DNA of 7,800 nt from Actinomycetota bacterium (GTDB lineage: Bacteria; Actinomycetota; Acidimicrobiia; Acidimicrobiales; JACCXE01), in assembly GCA_013697265.1 (NCBI GenBank), contig JACCXE010000274.1, positions 1-7,800 on the forward strand, written 5' to 3'. Shown here piece by piece: positions 1-5,087 of the stretch. Position 1 is the stretch's first letter; every line of letters starts with the position of its first letter. The position numbers and the translations under genes are program-made. The notes beneath the pieces were generated by a model. The model was not told the DNA's origin, ran no database searches, and was given only the letters and a program-made list of their open reading frames with translations.

Positions 1-637
1 CATCGAGCCTGTCCTCCTGCGCGGCCATGTCGCCGGCCAAGGCGGCCCACGCCGGGCCGGTGAAATTCAACGTCTTTTGTTCCGACCACGCTTTGTAGGC
101 CGGGTCCGCCTCGATCATGCGCAGGTAGGGCAGCGTGTCGAGCGGACTGGGTTCGGTGGCGTTGCGGCCGATCTCGACGAGCAGTTCGGTGCCGCCGTCG
201 CGCACAACTTGTTGGCCAAGGGCGATCGTGTCGGCGTTGACGTGGTCGGGCAGCTTGTGACTGGTGTCCATGAGCACGAGGGCGCTGACCCGTTCGGGAT
301 GGGCCAGCACGAACAGCTGCACCACCATGCCGCCCATCGAGTGCCCGAGCACGGTGGCCTTCGACCATCCGAGCGCGCGAACGAGTTCGTTTAGGTCGTC
401 GGCGATGCCGGCGAGTGAATACGCCGACTCGTCGCGGGGCTTGGTGCTGCCGCCGTGGCCCCGCAGGTCCGGCGCCACCGCGTGCCAGCCGATCGCGCCG
501 AGTCGGGGCAGGTAGTCCGTGAAGTCTTCCTTCGACCCGCCGAAGCCGTGCACGAGCAGCAGCGGTCGGTGCCCAACCACGCCCGACTCGGCGATCTCGA
601 GGTCGACGTCGTTCACCTTGACGATGCGCGTGTTCAT
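1..637 (-). CDS. Alpha/beta hydrolase, partial (C-terminus beyond the left edge)
   Basis: Reading the minus strand from the ATG at 637-635 gives 212 residues with no stop before the window edge. The protein is a classic alpha/beta-hydrolase fold enzyme. It has the oxyanion-hole segment LLLVHGFGG (about residues 26-34), the DLRGHGGS loop (57-64) and the nucleophile elbow GHSMGG, with Ser100 as the expected nucleophile. The family is usually 250-300 residues, so the catalytic His and probably the acid lie outside the window. It has no signal peptide, so it is presumably cytoplasmic. The start overlaps the stop of the upstream lipoprotein gene (ATGA), which implies translational coupling. Related enzymes include epoxide hydrolases, non-heme haloperoxidases, esterases and enol-lactonases. 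The substrate cannot be read from this part. The fold is certain, the specific reaction unknown. Confidence 0.92.
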   Translation of the reverse strand, partial: MNTRIVKVNDVDLEIAESGVVGHRPLLLVHGFGGSKEDFTDYLPRLGAIGWHAVAPDLRGHGGSTKPRDESAYSLAGIADDLNELVRALGWSKATVLGHSMGGMVVQLFVLAHPERVSALVLMDTSHKLPDHVNADTIALGQQVVRDGGTELLVEIGRNATEPSPLDTLPYLRMIEADPAYKAWSEQKTLNFTGPAWAALAGDMAAQEDRLD

Positions 638-1260
638 AAAGCGGCTCCGAAGCTCGAGTAGTCGACGCTGACCATTTGCGGGATGCGGTCGTCGTCACCA
701 TAGGGACGAACCATCGAAGTCCGCACGGGAAGCAGCACCCGGCGGACGCGGCCGTGCGTGTCCACGAACACGTCGGCCCACAGCGCGTCGTCGTCGCCGA
801 GCCTGCCGTCGAGGGTGTGCAGGTCGGCCCGCCGCTCGGCCGGTGTCGCCGCGATCGCCTTGCCGAGATCAATGTCGACCTCGTATCGCTTTGTGCCGAT
901 GCCCTGCACCTCGGCGCCGCCATACGACGTCACTTTCACCGCGCCCCGCAGCAGGTCGAGCACCGCCGCAGGCTCGGTGACCCCGAACGGCGGGGTCGAC
1001 TTCTGTGGGGGTTGCACATCGAGGCGGTCGGCGCCGGTGGCGAAGTCGACCGAACCGGTGGCGGTAACCGGCCCCGGGGCCGCACCGACGACGCGGGCGG
1101 CGCCGGTGGCGAACGTGATGTCGGGCGCTTTGCGCACCACCGTGTCGGGGTGAGCCGTAGGGCCGGGCTCGCCGCCGCCCACGCACGCAGCGCACGCAAC
1201 GGCCAGCAGCAAAGCCGCCGCGTGTGCGACGCGGCGGGGTAACCGGGTAAAAGCAGACAA
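634..1260 (-). CDS. Secreted lipoprotein, LppX/LprG-like
   Basis: This is a 208-residue protein if it starts at the TTG at 1260-1258. The open frame continues upstream to an ATG at 1515, but that would run antisense through 236 bases of the divergent flippase gene. The TTG instead places a proper lipoprotein signal at the N-terminus: basic TRLPRR, a hydrophobic AHAAALLLAVA core, then Cys23 or Cys26 followed by GGG. The mature part reads like the LppX/LprA-F-G family (LolA-like fold). The pattern GTKRYEVDIDLGKA, then DVFVDTHGRVRRVLLPV, then VSVDYSSFG near the C-terminus matches the family's closing strands. Known members carry lipids such as triacylglycerol or PDIM across the mycobacterial envelope. 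The protein is probably membrane-anchored on the outside and may carry lipid. It is cotranscribed with the hydrolase (ATGA overlap). Family assignment is moderately sure, the lipid cargo is inferred. Confidence 0.75.
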   Translation of the reverse strand: MSAFTRLPRRVAHAAALLLAVACAACVGGGEPGPTAHPDTVVRKAPDITFATGAARVVGAAPGPVTATGSVDFATGADRLDVQPPQKSTPPFGVTEPAAVLDLLRGAVKVTSYGGAEVQGIGTKRYEVDIDLGKAIAATPAERRADLHTLDGRLGDDDALWADVFVDTHGRVRRVLLPVRTSMVRPYGDDDRIPQMVSVDYSSFGAAL

Positions 1261-1266
1261 GGGCAG

Positions 1267-1273
1267 TAACTTA
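1267..1273. promoter_or_regulatory. Possible shared bidirectional -10 box
   Basis: The heptamer TAACTTA reads TAACTT on the plus strand and TAAGTT on the minus strand, each fitting the TANNNT -10 pattern. Each lies exactly 7 bases before a start codon: GTG at 1280 for the flippase and TTG at 1260 for the lipoprotein. The whole intergenic gap is only 19 bases, so both promoters must lie here or inside the opposite gene. No good -35 box is visible on either strand. This is an inference from spacing, without transcript data. Confidence 0.42.
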
Positions 1274-1279
1274 CGCGGC

Positions 1280-2236
1280 GTGTTCAACCGGCAACGAGTC
1301 ACGGTTGCCGCGCGTTTGGCCGCCACGGTGGTGATTGCGTTCGTGCTGGCCCGGCGGGTGCACCTGTCCCAACTGCTCCCCCATCGCGACGCCGGCAACA
1401 CGGCATTGCTCGTTGGCGCGCTCGTGTTCACCTTCGTCGGCATCGTGCTCTCGGCGTTCCGGTGGCAGCGGGTGTTGGCCACGTTGGGCGTGCCGGCCCG
1501 GCTCATTCGCCTCACCCGCCACTACCTGGCCTCGCTGTTCGTGGGGAATTTTCTGCCGTCGACGGTGGGCGGCGACGTGTTGCGGGTGACGCGGCTGGGC
1601 GCTGAGACCGGCGACAGCGCGGCGCCGTTCGCCTCGGTCGTGCTCGAGCGGCTGAGCGGCTGGATCGTGTTGCCGGCGTTGACCTTCACCGGTCTCGCGG
1701 TCAACCCGACATTGCGCACACTGGGTCGGGCCACCGCGCTGGCGTCGTTCGTGGGCGCGGCGACGCTCGTGGCGCTAGGCGGTGTGCTCATCGCCGCCGC
1801 CCACCCGAAGATCGGCGCCCGGCTGAGCGGGGCCGACGGATGGAAGCGGTTCACTGGCGCCATTCATCTCGGCGTAGACGAGTTCCGCCGGCGTCCGCTG
1901 CTTGCAGTCGAAGTAATCGCGGCCGGCGTCGTGTACCAACTCAGCGTGCTGATCTCGGTGTTCATGGCCAGCCAGGCCCTCGGGTTGCACGTGGGGTTTA
2001 CCGCGATCCTGGCCTTTTTCCCCGCGGTCGCGATCGTGCAGACCCTGCCCATCACGATCGGCGGGCTCGGAGTGCGCGAGGGCGCGCTCTACGTGTTCCT
2101 GCACCCGCTCGGCGTCACCAGCGACCAGGCCATCAGCCTCGGCGTGCTCGTCTACGCGTCCACGCTCATCGTCAGTCTGGTCGGTGCGCCCGCGTTCGCG
2201 GCCGGAGGCACGCGTAAAGTGCCTGCGGCCACATGA
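1280..2236 (+). CDS. Flippase-like integral membrane protein (LPG synthase TM / YbhN family)
   Basis: The 318-residue protein has about seven or eight hydrophobic segments (for example about 11-24, 41-58, 128-140, 155-174, 208-232 and 285-305). It shows the signature motifs of the lysylphosphatidylglycerol-synthase transmembrane domain (PF03706, COG0392): SAFRWQRVL (58-66), GNFLPSTVGGDVLR (89-102), ERLSGW (123-128) and LPITIGGLGVREGAL (256-270). It lacks the C-terminal aminoacyl-transfer domain of MprF, so it is a stand-alone flippase-like protein that probably moves or binds a lipid or lipid-linked sugar in the cytoplasmic membrane. The GTG at 1280 is the only plausible start, since no in-frame start lies between it and the divergent gene. 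Its stop overlaps the next gene's start (ATGA), tying it to the PAP2-like enzyme. Substrate unknown. Confidence 0.88.
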   Translation: MFNRQRVTVAARLAATVVIAFVLARRVHLSQLLPHRDAGNTALLVGALVFTFVGIVLSAFRWQRVLATLGVPARLIRLTRHYLASLFVGNFLPSTVGGDVLRVTRLGAETGDSAAPFASVVLERLSGWIVLPALTFTGLAVNPTLRTLGRATALASFVGAATLVALGGVLIAAAHPKIGARLSGADGWKRFTGAIHLGVDEFRRRPLLAVEVIAAGVVYQLSVLISVFMASQALGLHVGFTAILAFFPAVAIVQTLPITIGGLGVREGALYVFLHPLGVTSDQAISLGVLVYASTLIVSLVGAPAFAAGGTRKVPAAT

Positions 2237-3039
2237 GCGCAACTCCCACCACTACCGCCACCACTACGACGACGATCGAGCCGTCGGTTCCCCGCCTTCG
2301 GTGGTGGCGAGAGGTCATAACGATCGGCCTGTTCTACGGCGTGTACACGTTGGTGAGGAACACCGGCCTGAAGGCCGATTCGACGGTCGCCGCACTACGC
2401 CACGCCAAAGAGGTCATTGCATTCGAAAAGGCGCTGGGCTCATTCCACGAAAAGGCCATCCAGGACGCGTTCATCAACTGGCACGGCTTCATCAAATTCT
2501 GGGACATCTTCTACGGGTCCGCGCACTTCCTCGTGACCATCGTGGCGATCGTGATGCTGTTCCGCTACGCACCGGCGCGTTACCCCACATGGCGCAACAC
2601 GCTCGCGGTCACCGTGGCCATTGCGCTGCTCGGCTTCGCGTTCTACCCGCTGATGCCGCCGCGCCTCGTCGACCAACACGGCCTGCACTACGGCTTCGTC
2701 GACACGCTGCAAAAGATTGGTGGCCTGTGGTCCTTCGACAGCGGCACGATGTCGAAGATCTCCAACCAGTACGCGGCGATGCCATCGCTGCACTTCGCGT
2801 GGTCGACGTGGTGCGCCTTCGTGTTGGTGCCGATGATCAAGCCGATGTGGGGCAAAGTGCTGATGGGGTCGTATCCGTTGATGACGATGTTCGCCATCGT
2901 CGTCACCGCCAACCACTTCTGGGCCGACGCGCTGGGCGGCGCCGTCGCCCTGGGCCTCGGCTACCTGGTCGGCGGCAAGCTCCTCACCAACACGTTCGTC
3001 AAGGTCACCACCCGCCGCCGCGAACCCGTTTCCCCGTAG
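2233..3039 (+). CDS. PAP2-superfamily membrane enzyme, inositol-phosphorylceramide-synthase-like
   Basis: The 268-residue protein starts with a Thr-rich, probably cytoplasmic tail (residues 4-14 are almost all Thr/Ala) and is followed by about six membrane segments. It carries PPRLV (142-146), AAMPSLHFAW (181-190, with Ser185 and His187) and TANHFWADALGG (225-236, with His228 and Asp232). These correspond to the second and third phosphatase motifs of the PAP2 superfamily. The classical first motif KxxxxxxRP is absent. The PPRLV form together with PSLHFAW is typical of the PAP2_3 (PF14378) or Aur1-like branch, which includes phosphotransferases making inositol phospholipids as well as lipid-phosphate phosphatases. 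The active site is expected on the outer face of the membrane. The ATGA overlap with the flippase-like gene implies a joint role in handling a membrane lipid or polyprenyl phosphate. Whether it is a hydrolase or transferase is not resolved. Confidence 0.88.
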   Translation: MSATPTTTATTTTTIEPSVPRLRWWREVITIGLFYGVYTLVRNTGLKADSTVAALRHAKEVIAFEKALGSFHEKAIQDAFINWHGFIKFWDIFYGSAHFLVTIVAIVMLFRYAPARYPTWRNTLAVTVAIALLGFAFYPLMPPRLVDQHGLHYGFVDTLQKIGGLWSFDSGTMSKISNQYAAMPSLHFAWSTWCAFVLVPMIKPMWGKVLMGSYPLMTMFAIVVTANHFWADALGGAVALGLGYLVGGKLLTNTFVKVTTRRREPVSP

Positions 3040-3042
3040 ATT
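3037..3042 (+). promoter_or_regulatory. Possible internal -10 box for the SDR gene
   Basis: TAGATT overlaps the PAP2 stop codon (TAG) and lies 6 bases before the SDR start codon at 3049. This is the spacing expected for a leaderless transcript. No -35 box is seen, and the only purine run (CGGCGG) touches the ATG, too close to act as a Shine-Dalgarno site. The SDR gene could also be read only from the upstream operon. Confidence 0.35.
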
Positions 3043-3048
3043 CGGCGG

Positions 3049-3840
3049 ATGGATACGAACGCACTGTTTTCTGTGGCGGGCAAGACCGCGGTTGTCACTG
3101 GGGGAAGCCGCGGCATCGGGCGCATGATCGCCGACGGGCTGGTGTCGGCCGGCGTCGACGTCTACATCACGGCCCGCAAGGCCGAGGCCTGCGACCAGAC
3201 GGCGGCTGAGCTCAACGAGATGGGCCCGGGCAAGTGCGTGTCGTTGCCGTTCAACATCGCGGGCGAGGAAGGGGCGACTGCGTTCGCGGCGATGATCGCG
3301 CAACGCTCACCCAAGGTCGACATCCTCGTCAACAACGCGGGCGCGACCTGGGGCGCTCCGATCGAGGACTTCCCCGACGAAGCATGGGACAAAGTGCTCG
3401 ACGTAAACGTGAAGGGCCTGTTCCAACTCACGTCGAAGCTGCTGCCCCAGTTGCGCGCCGCCGGCACCGCGGATGACCCGGCCCGCGTAATCAACATCGG
3501 TTCGGTCGACGGCATCAACGTGCCCGGCACGTCGAACTACGCGTACGCCGCGAGCAAGGCCGCGGTGCATCACCTCACCCGGCAAATGGCGCACAACCTG
3601 ACCCGCGACCACATCACCGTCAACGCGATCGCGCCGGGCCCGTTCCCGTCCAAGATGATGGCGTTCGTGCTCGACGCGCCCGGCGGCGAGGAGACGGTCG
3701 CCAAGAGCGTTCCGTTGGGACGGGTCGGCACGCCCGAAGACGTCGCCGGCCTCGCCATTTTCCTATCGTCCCGAGCCGGCAGTTACCTCACCGGCGCGGT
3801 AATCCCCTGCGACGGCGGCATCTCGACCAAGTCCGGGTAG
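3049..3840 (+). CDS. SDR-family NAD(P)-dependent oxidoreductase, RhlG/FabG-like
   Basis: This is a 263-residue classical short-chain dehydrogenase with a Rossmann fold. It has the cofactor motif TGGSRGIG (17-24), Arg43 where NADP(H)-preferring members place a basic residue (TARKAEAC), NNAG (95-98) and Asn120. The catalytic set is Ser152 (INIGSVDG), Tyr166 and Lys170 (YAASK), followed by APGPFPSKMM and a C-terminal TGAVIPCDGG. The KAEACDQTAAEL stretch, DPARVINIGSVDG and the PGPFPSKMM segment recall the RhlG-like subgroup, often labelled rhamnolipid-biosynthesis 3-oxoacyl-ACP reductase. The natural substrate is probably a 3-oxoacyl thioester or another hydrophobic ketone, but this is not certain. 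It is 9 bases downstream of the PAP2-like gene in the same orientation, consistent with an envelope-lipid operon. The start gives the full Rossmann N-terminus. Confidence 0.93.
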   Translation: MDTNALFSVAGKTAVVTGGSRGIGRMIADGLVSAGVDVYITARKAEACDQTAAELNEMGPGKCVSLPFNIAGEEGATAFAAMIAQRSPKVDILVNNAGATWGAPIEDFPDEAWDKVLDVNVKGLFQLTSKLLPQLRAAGTADDPARVINIGSVDGINVPGTSNYAYAASKAAVHHLTRQMAHNLTRDHITVNAIAPGPFPSKMMAFVLDAPGGEETVAKSVPLGRVGTPEDVAGLAIFLSSRAGSYLTGAVIPCDGGISTKSG

Positions 3841-3854
3841 GTCCGGTTTCCCAA

Positions 3855-3925
3855 GTTCTGCGCCACGAAAGTGGCGTGATTTCGCGGTCAATTCGCAAAA
3901 TCGGGCGACTTTCGTGGCGCAGAAC
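3855..3925. repeat. 71-base imperfect palindrome (long hairpin or cruciform)
   Basis: Perfect 18-base outer arms, GTTCTGCGCCACGAAAGT (3855-3872) and its exact reverse complement (3908-3925), flank an inner stem. In that stem 3878-3887 pairs with 3893-3902 with one mismatch and one G-T pair, all symmetric around base 3890. The left arm can alternatively fold on its own as CGCCAC-GAAA-GTGGCG (3861-3876), a 6-bp stem with a GNRA-type tetraloop. It sits 14 bases after the SDR stop and before the next promoter. It has no T-run after the stem, so it is not a classical intrinsic terminator. It could be a terminator of the GC-rich kind, a REP/MITE-like repeat, or both. Confidence 0.85.
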
Positions 3926-3959
3926 GCGGACGGGTGCTTGCAACAGTTGAACAAAAGTA

Positions 3960-3989
3960 TTGACAGAGTTAGCGTTTGCTAACTACAGT
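3960..3989 (+). promoter_or_regulatory. Sigma70-type promoter of the phasin-like gene
   Basis: A perfect -35 hexamer TTGACA (3960-3965) is followed after 18 bases by TACAGT (3984-3989), a 4-of-6 match to the -10 consensus with the key T, A, A and T present. The predicted transcription start falls within a few bases of the ATG at 3998, and no Shine-Dalgarno sequence precedes that ATG, so the mRNA is probably leaderless or nearly so. This is the only promoter in the window with a good -35 box. Confidence 0.6.
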
Positions 3990-3993
3990 TAGC
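3967..3993. promoter_or_regulatory. Operator: three AGTTAGC half-sites inside the promoter
   Basis: AGTTAGC (3967-3973), its reverse complement GCTAACT (3978-3984) and a further direct AGTTAGC (3987-3993) are all exact. The first two form a perfect palindrome with a 4-base spacer between the -35 and -10 boxes. The third overlaps the -10 box and the predicted transcription start. This placement fits repression by a dimeric regulator, for example of the TetR or GntR type. No regulator gene lies in the window, so the binding protein is unknown. Confidence 0.6.
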
Positions 3994-3997
3994 ACTC

Positions 3998-4336
3998 ATG
4001 ACCATCCAAGACGAGATCACCGCGCAGACCATCAAGACCGTCAAGCAGGCGCAGGACATCACGATCGGAGCCATCAATACCGTCGCCGACCGCGTGACGC
4101 CACTGCTGCCCAAGATCGACACCAGCTTCCTCAACGGGTTCCCCAAACCCTCGGAAGTTGTTGAGAAGGCGTTCGACCTCAGCCACGTGCTGCTAACCAG
4201 CGCCAAGAACGTCGCTGTCGAAGCGACCAATGCCTTCCAGCCCAAGACCGCCACGGCGGCGCCGGCTGCGAAGGCCACTCCGAAGAACACTGCGAAGACA
4301 GCGGCCAAGCCGGCCGCCGCCCAGCCCGCCGCGTAG
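3998..4336 (+). CDS. Small phasin/HBHA-like protein with Ala/Lys/Pro-rich tail
   Basis: This is a 112-residue protein without signal peptide or membrane segment. The N-terminal half (about 1-80) is predicted helical and amphipathic, with regularly spaced hydrophobic residues. It has a central LLPKIDTSFLNGFPKPSEVV stretch followed by a helix (about 52-78). Residues 82-112 form a low-complexity basic tail of Ala, Lys, Pro and Thr. This layout recalls actinobacterial phasin-like or heparin-binding-hemagglutinin-like small proteins, which coat lipid droplets or polyester granules or contact surfaces through a Lys/Ala tail. The resemblance is by architecture and composition only. Its own promoter and three-part operator suggest a strongly expressed, regulated gene. 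Its 3' end lies in a 25-base tandem duplication. It could also be a nucleoid or cell-surface associated protein. Confidence 0.7.
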   Translation: MTIQDEITAQTIKTVKQAQDITIGAINTVADRVTPLLPKIDTSFLNGFPKPSEVVEKAFDLSHVLLTSAKNVAVEATNAFQPKTATAAPAAKATPKNTAKTAAKPAAAQPAA

Positions 4337-4371
4337 GCGGAATACACAGCCCGCCGCTTAGGCGGAATACA
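4322..4371 (+). repeat. 25-base tandem duplication across the phasin-like stop codon
   Basis: Two adjacent copies (4322-4346 and 4347-4371) differ at one base (G4333 versus T4358). The first copy holds the last codons and stop of the phasin-like gene (Gln-Pro-Ala-Ala-stop). The second repeats the same sense, CAG CCC GCC GCT TAG, behind the stop and shifted in frame, so it is not translated with the gene. Each copy also contains a small CCGCC/GGCGG inverted repeat. It looks like a recent slippage or duplication event. Confidence 0.9.
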
Positions 4372-4380
4372 CATCTCGTC

Positions 4381-4410
4381 GGGGTAGTTGCAACGAGGCA
4401 ACTCCACCCC
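4381..4410. other. Small hairpin downstream of the phasin-like gene
   Basis: GGGGT (4381-4385) pairs with ACCCC (4406-4410), and GTTGC (4387-4391) pairs with GCAAC (4398-4402). They are separated by a small asymmetric internal loop and closed by AACGAG. It precedes the stronger hairpin at 4418-4459 and may add to termination or 3'-end stability. No T-run follows. Confidence 0.45.
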
Positions 4411-4417
4411 GCAAGAC

Positions 4418-4459
4418 CGAAACGAGGGCGCCCCATCCCCCCTGGGCGCCCTCGTTTCG
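4418..4459. terminator. Strong hairpin, probable bidirectional terminator
   Basis: Perfect 16-base arms (4418-4433 and 4444-4459; CGAAACGAGGGCGCCC and its reverse complement) enclose the 10-base loop CATCCCCCCT. The stem is very GC-rich towards the loop and A/T-containing at its base. It lies between the convergent ends of the phasin-like gene (stop at 4336) and the peroxidase gene (stop at 4469), where a two-way terminator is expected. There is no long U-tract outside the stem, which is common for terminators of high-GC actinomycetes. Confidence 0.78.
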
Positions 4460-4468
4460 CGCCCCGGC

Positions 4469-4954
4469 TTAGTTGGGCAGTGCCGCTTCTACTGCGGAGA
4501 CCAGTGCTTCGTCTTCGGGCGCGGTCATCGGGCGGAAGCGGGTGACGGTGCCGTCGGGCGCGATGAGGAACTTCTCGAAGTTCCATTGGATGTCACCGGC
4601 GTTGCCCTCGGAGTCGGCCACCGCGGTGAGCTCGTCGTAAAGCGGGTGACGGTTGTCGCCGTTCACCTCGACCTTTTCCAGCATGGGGAACGTGACGCCG
4701 TAAGTGGCCGAGCAGAACTCTTCGATCTCCTCAGCAGAGCCCGGCTCCTGTCCGCCGAACTGGTTACAGGGCACGCCGATCACGCTGAAGCCACGCTGTG
4801 CGTACTTCGCCTGCATCGCTTCGAGCCCGGTGTACTGCGGCGTGAGGCCGCACTTGCTGGCCACGTTCACTACGAGTACGGCCTTGCCGTCGTAGTCGGC
4901 GAGCGATGTCGGTTCACCTTTGAGGGTGTTGAGCGGAATCTCTTTCAGGGACAT
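4469..4954 (-). CDS. Cys-type glutathione peroxidase family protein (thiol peroxidase)
   Basis: This 161-residue protein spans the usual length of bacterial GPx-family enzymes, which reduce hydrogen peroxide and lipid hydroperoxides. It has the three GPx signatures: NVASKCG (30-36, peroxidatic Cys35), GVPCNQFGGQEPG (60-72, Gln69) and WNFEKFL (124-130, Trp124 and Asn125). Together these give the Cys/Gln/Trp/Asn catalytic tetrad. Cys81 (EEFCSATYGVTFP) lies where non-selenium GPx proteins of plants and insects carry the resolving cysteine, so it is probably thioredoxin-dependent rather than glutathione-dependent. Actinomycetes also generally lack glutathione. It has no signal peptide and is cytoplasmic. 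It is transcribed divergently from the prenyl synthase and ends at the bidirectional hairpin. Confidence 0.96.
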   Translation of the reverse strand: MSLKEIPLNTLKGEPTSLADYDGKAVLVVNVASKCGLTPQYTGLEAMQAKYAQRGFSVIGVPCNQFGGQEPGSAEEIEEFCSATYGVTFPMLEKVEVNGDNRHPLYDELTAVADSEGNAGDIQWNFEKFLIAPDGTVTRFRPMTAPEDEALVSAVEAALPN

Positions 4955-4961
4955 GCGCGAA

Positions 4962-4967
4962 AGCTTA
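4962..4967 (-). promoter_or_regulatory. Possible -10 box of the peroxidase gene
   Basis: On the minus strand TAAGCT lies 7 bases before the ATG at 4954, and no purine-rich ribosome binding site is present in the gap (TTCGCGC). The spacing suggests a leaderless transcript. No convincing -35 box is seen upstream. Confidence 0.38.
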
Positions 4968-5075
4968 GGAGTTACGCGGAGTACGCGACTCTGGCGACGG
5001 GGATCGCCTCGATCAGACCCTTGAAACTCTTACGCCGGGCCGGTGCGCTCGCCAGGCTCGCTCACGTCCCGATCG

Positions 5076-5081
5076 TAGAAT
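5076..5081 (+). promoter_or_regulatory. -10 box of the prenyl synthase gene (leaderless)
   Basis: TAGAAT matches the -10 consensus at 5 of 6 bases. It is followed by exactly six bases (GGTGGG) and the ATG at 5088, which would coincide with the transcription start. The GGTGGG touches the ATG, so it is unlikely to work as a Shine-Dalgarno site. No -35 hexamer is recognisable. The rest of the 133-base divergent region with the peroxidase gene shows no other clear element. Confidence 0.52.
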
Positions 5082-5087
5082 GGTGGG

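Noticed and set aside
676..1242. A 188-codon plus-strand frame opposite the lipoprotein
   Set aside because: It is antisense to a frame with a signal peptide and family-like ending; its own translation shows no domain or membrane signal.
1261..1515. Upstream extension of the lipoprotein frame to an ATG at 1515 (293 residues in total)
   Set aside because: The extra part runs antisense through the conserved start of the flippase gene, looks compositionally random, and would bury the lipoprotein signal sequence inside the protein.
2184..3209. A 341-codon open frame on the plus strand
   Set aside because: It is a +1-type shadow of the PAP2-like and SDR genes, Arg/His-rich with no domain pattern, while the overlapping frame carries clear motifs.
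2440..3303. A 287-codon open frame on the minus strand
   Set aside because: It is an antisense shadow of the PAP2-like and SDR genes, with His/Arg/Asp-rich composition and no recognisable motif.
3855..3925. Insertion-sequence remnant with terminal inverted repeats
   Set aside because: Only 35 bases lie between the arms, no transposase fragment is present, and no target-site duplication is obvious flanking 3855 and 3925.
3941..3949. CAAC-A-GTTG palindrome upstream of the phasin-like promoter
   Set aside because: It is too short to separate from chance and differs from the AGTTAGC sites; not called as an operator.
3841..3997. CRISPR repeat or small RNA gene at the palindrome
   Set aside because: Only one inverted pair exists, with no direct repeat-spacer pattern. 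A small RNA cannot be supported because no promoter points into it.
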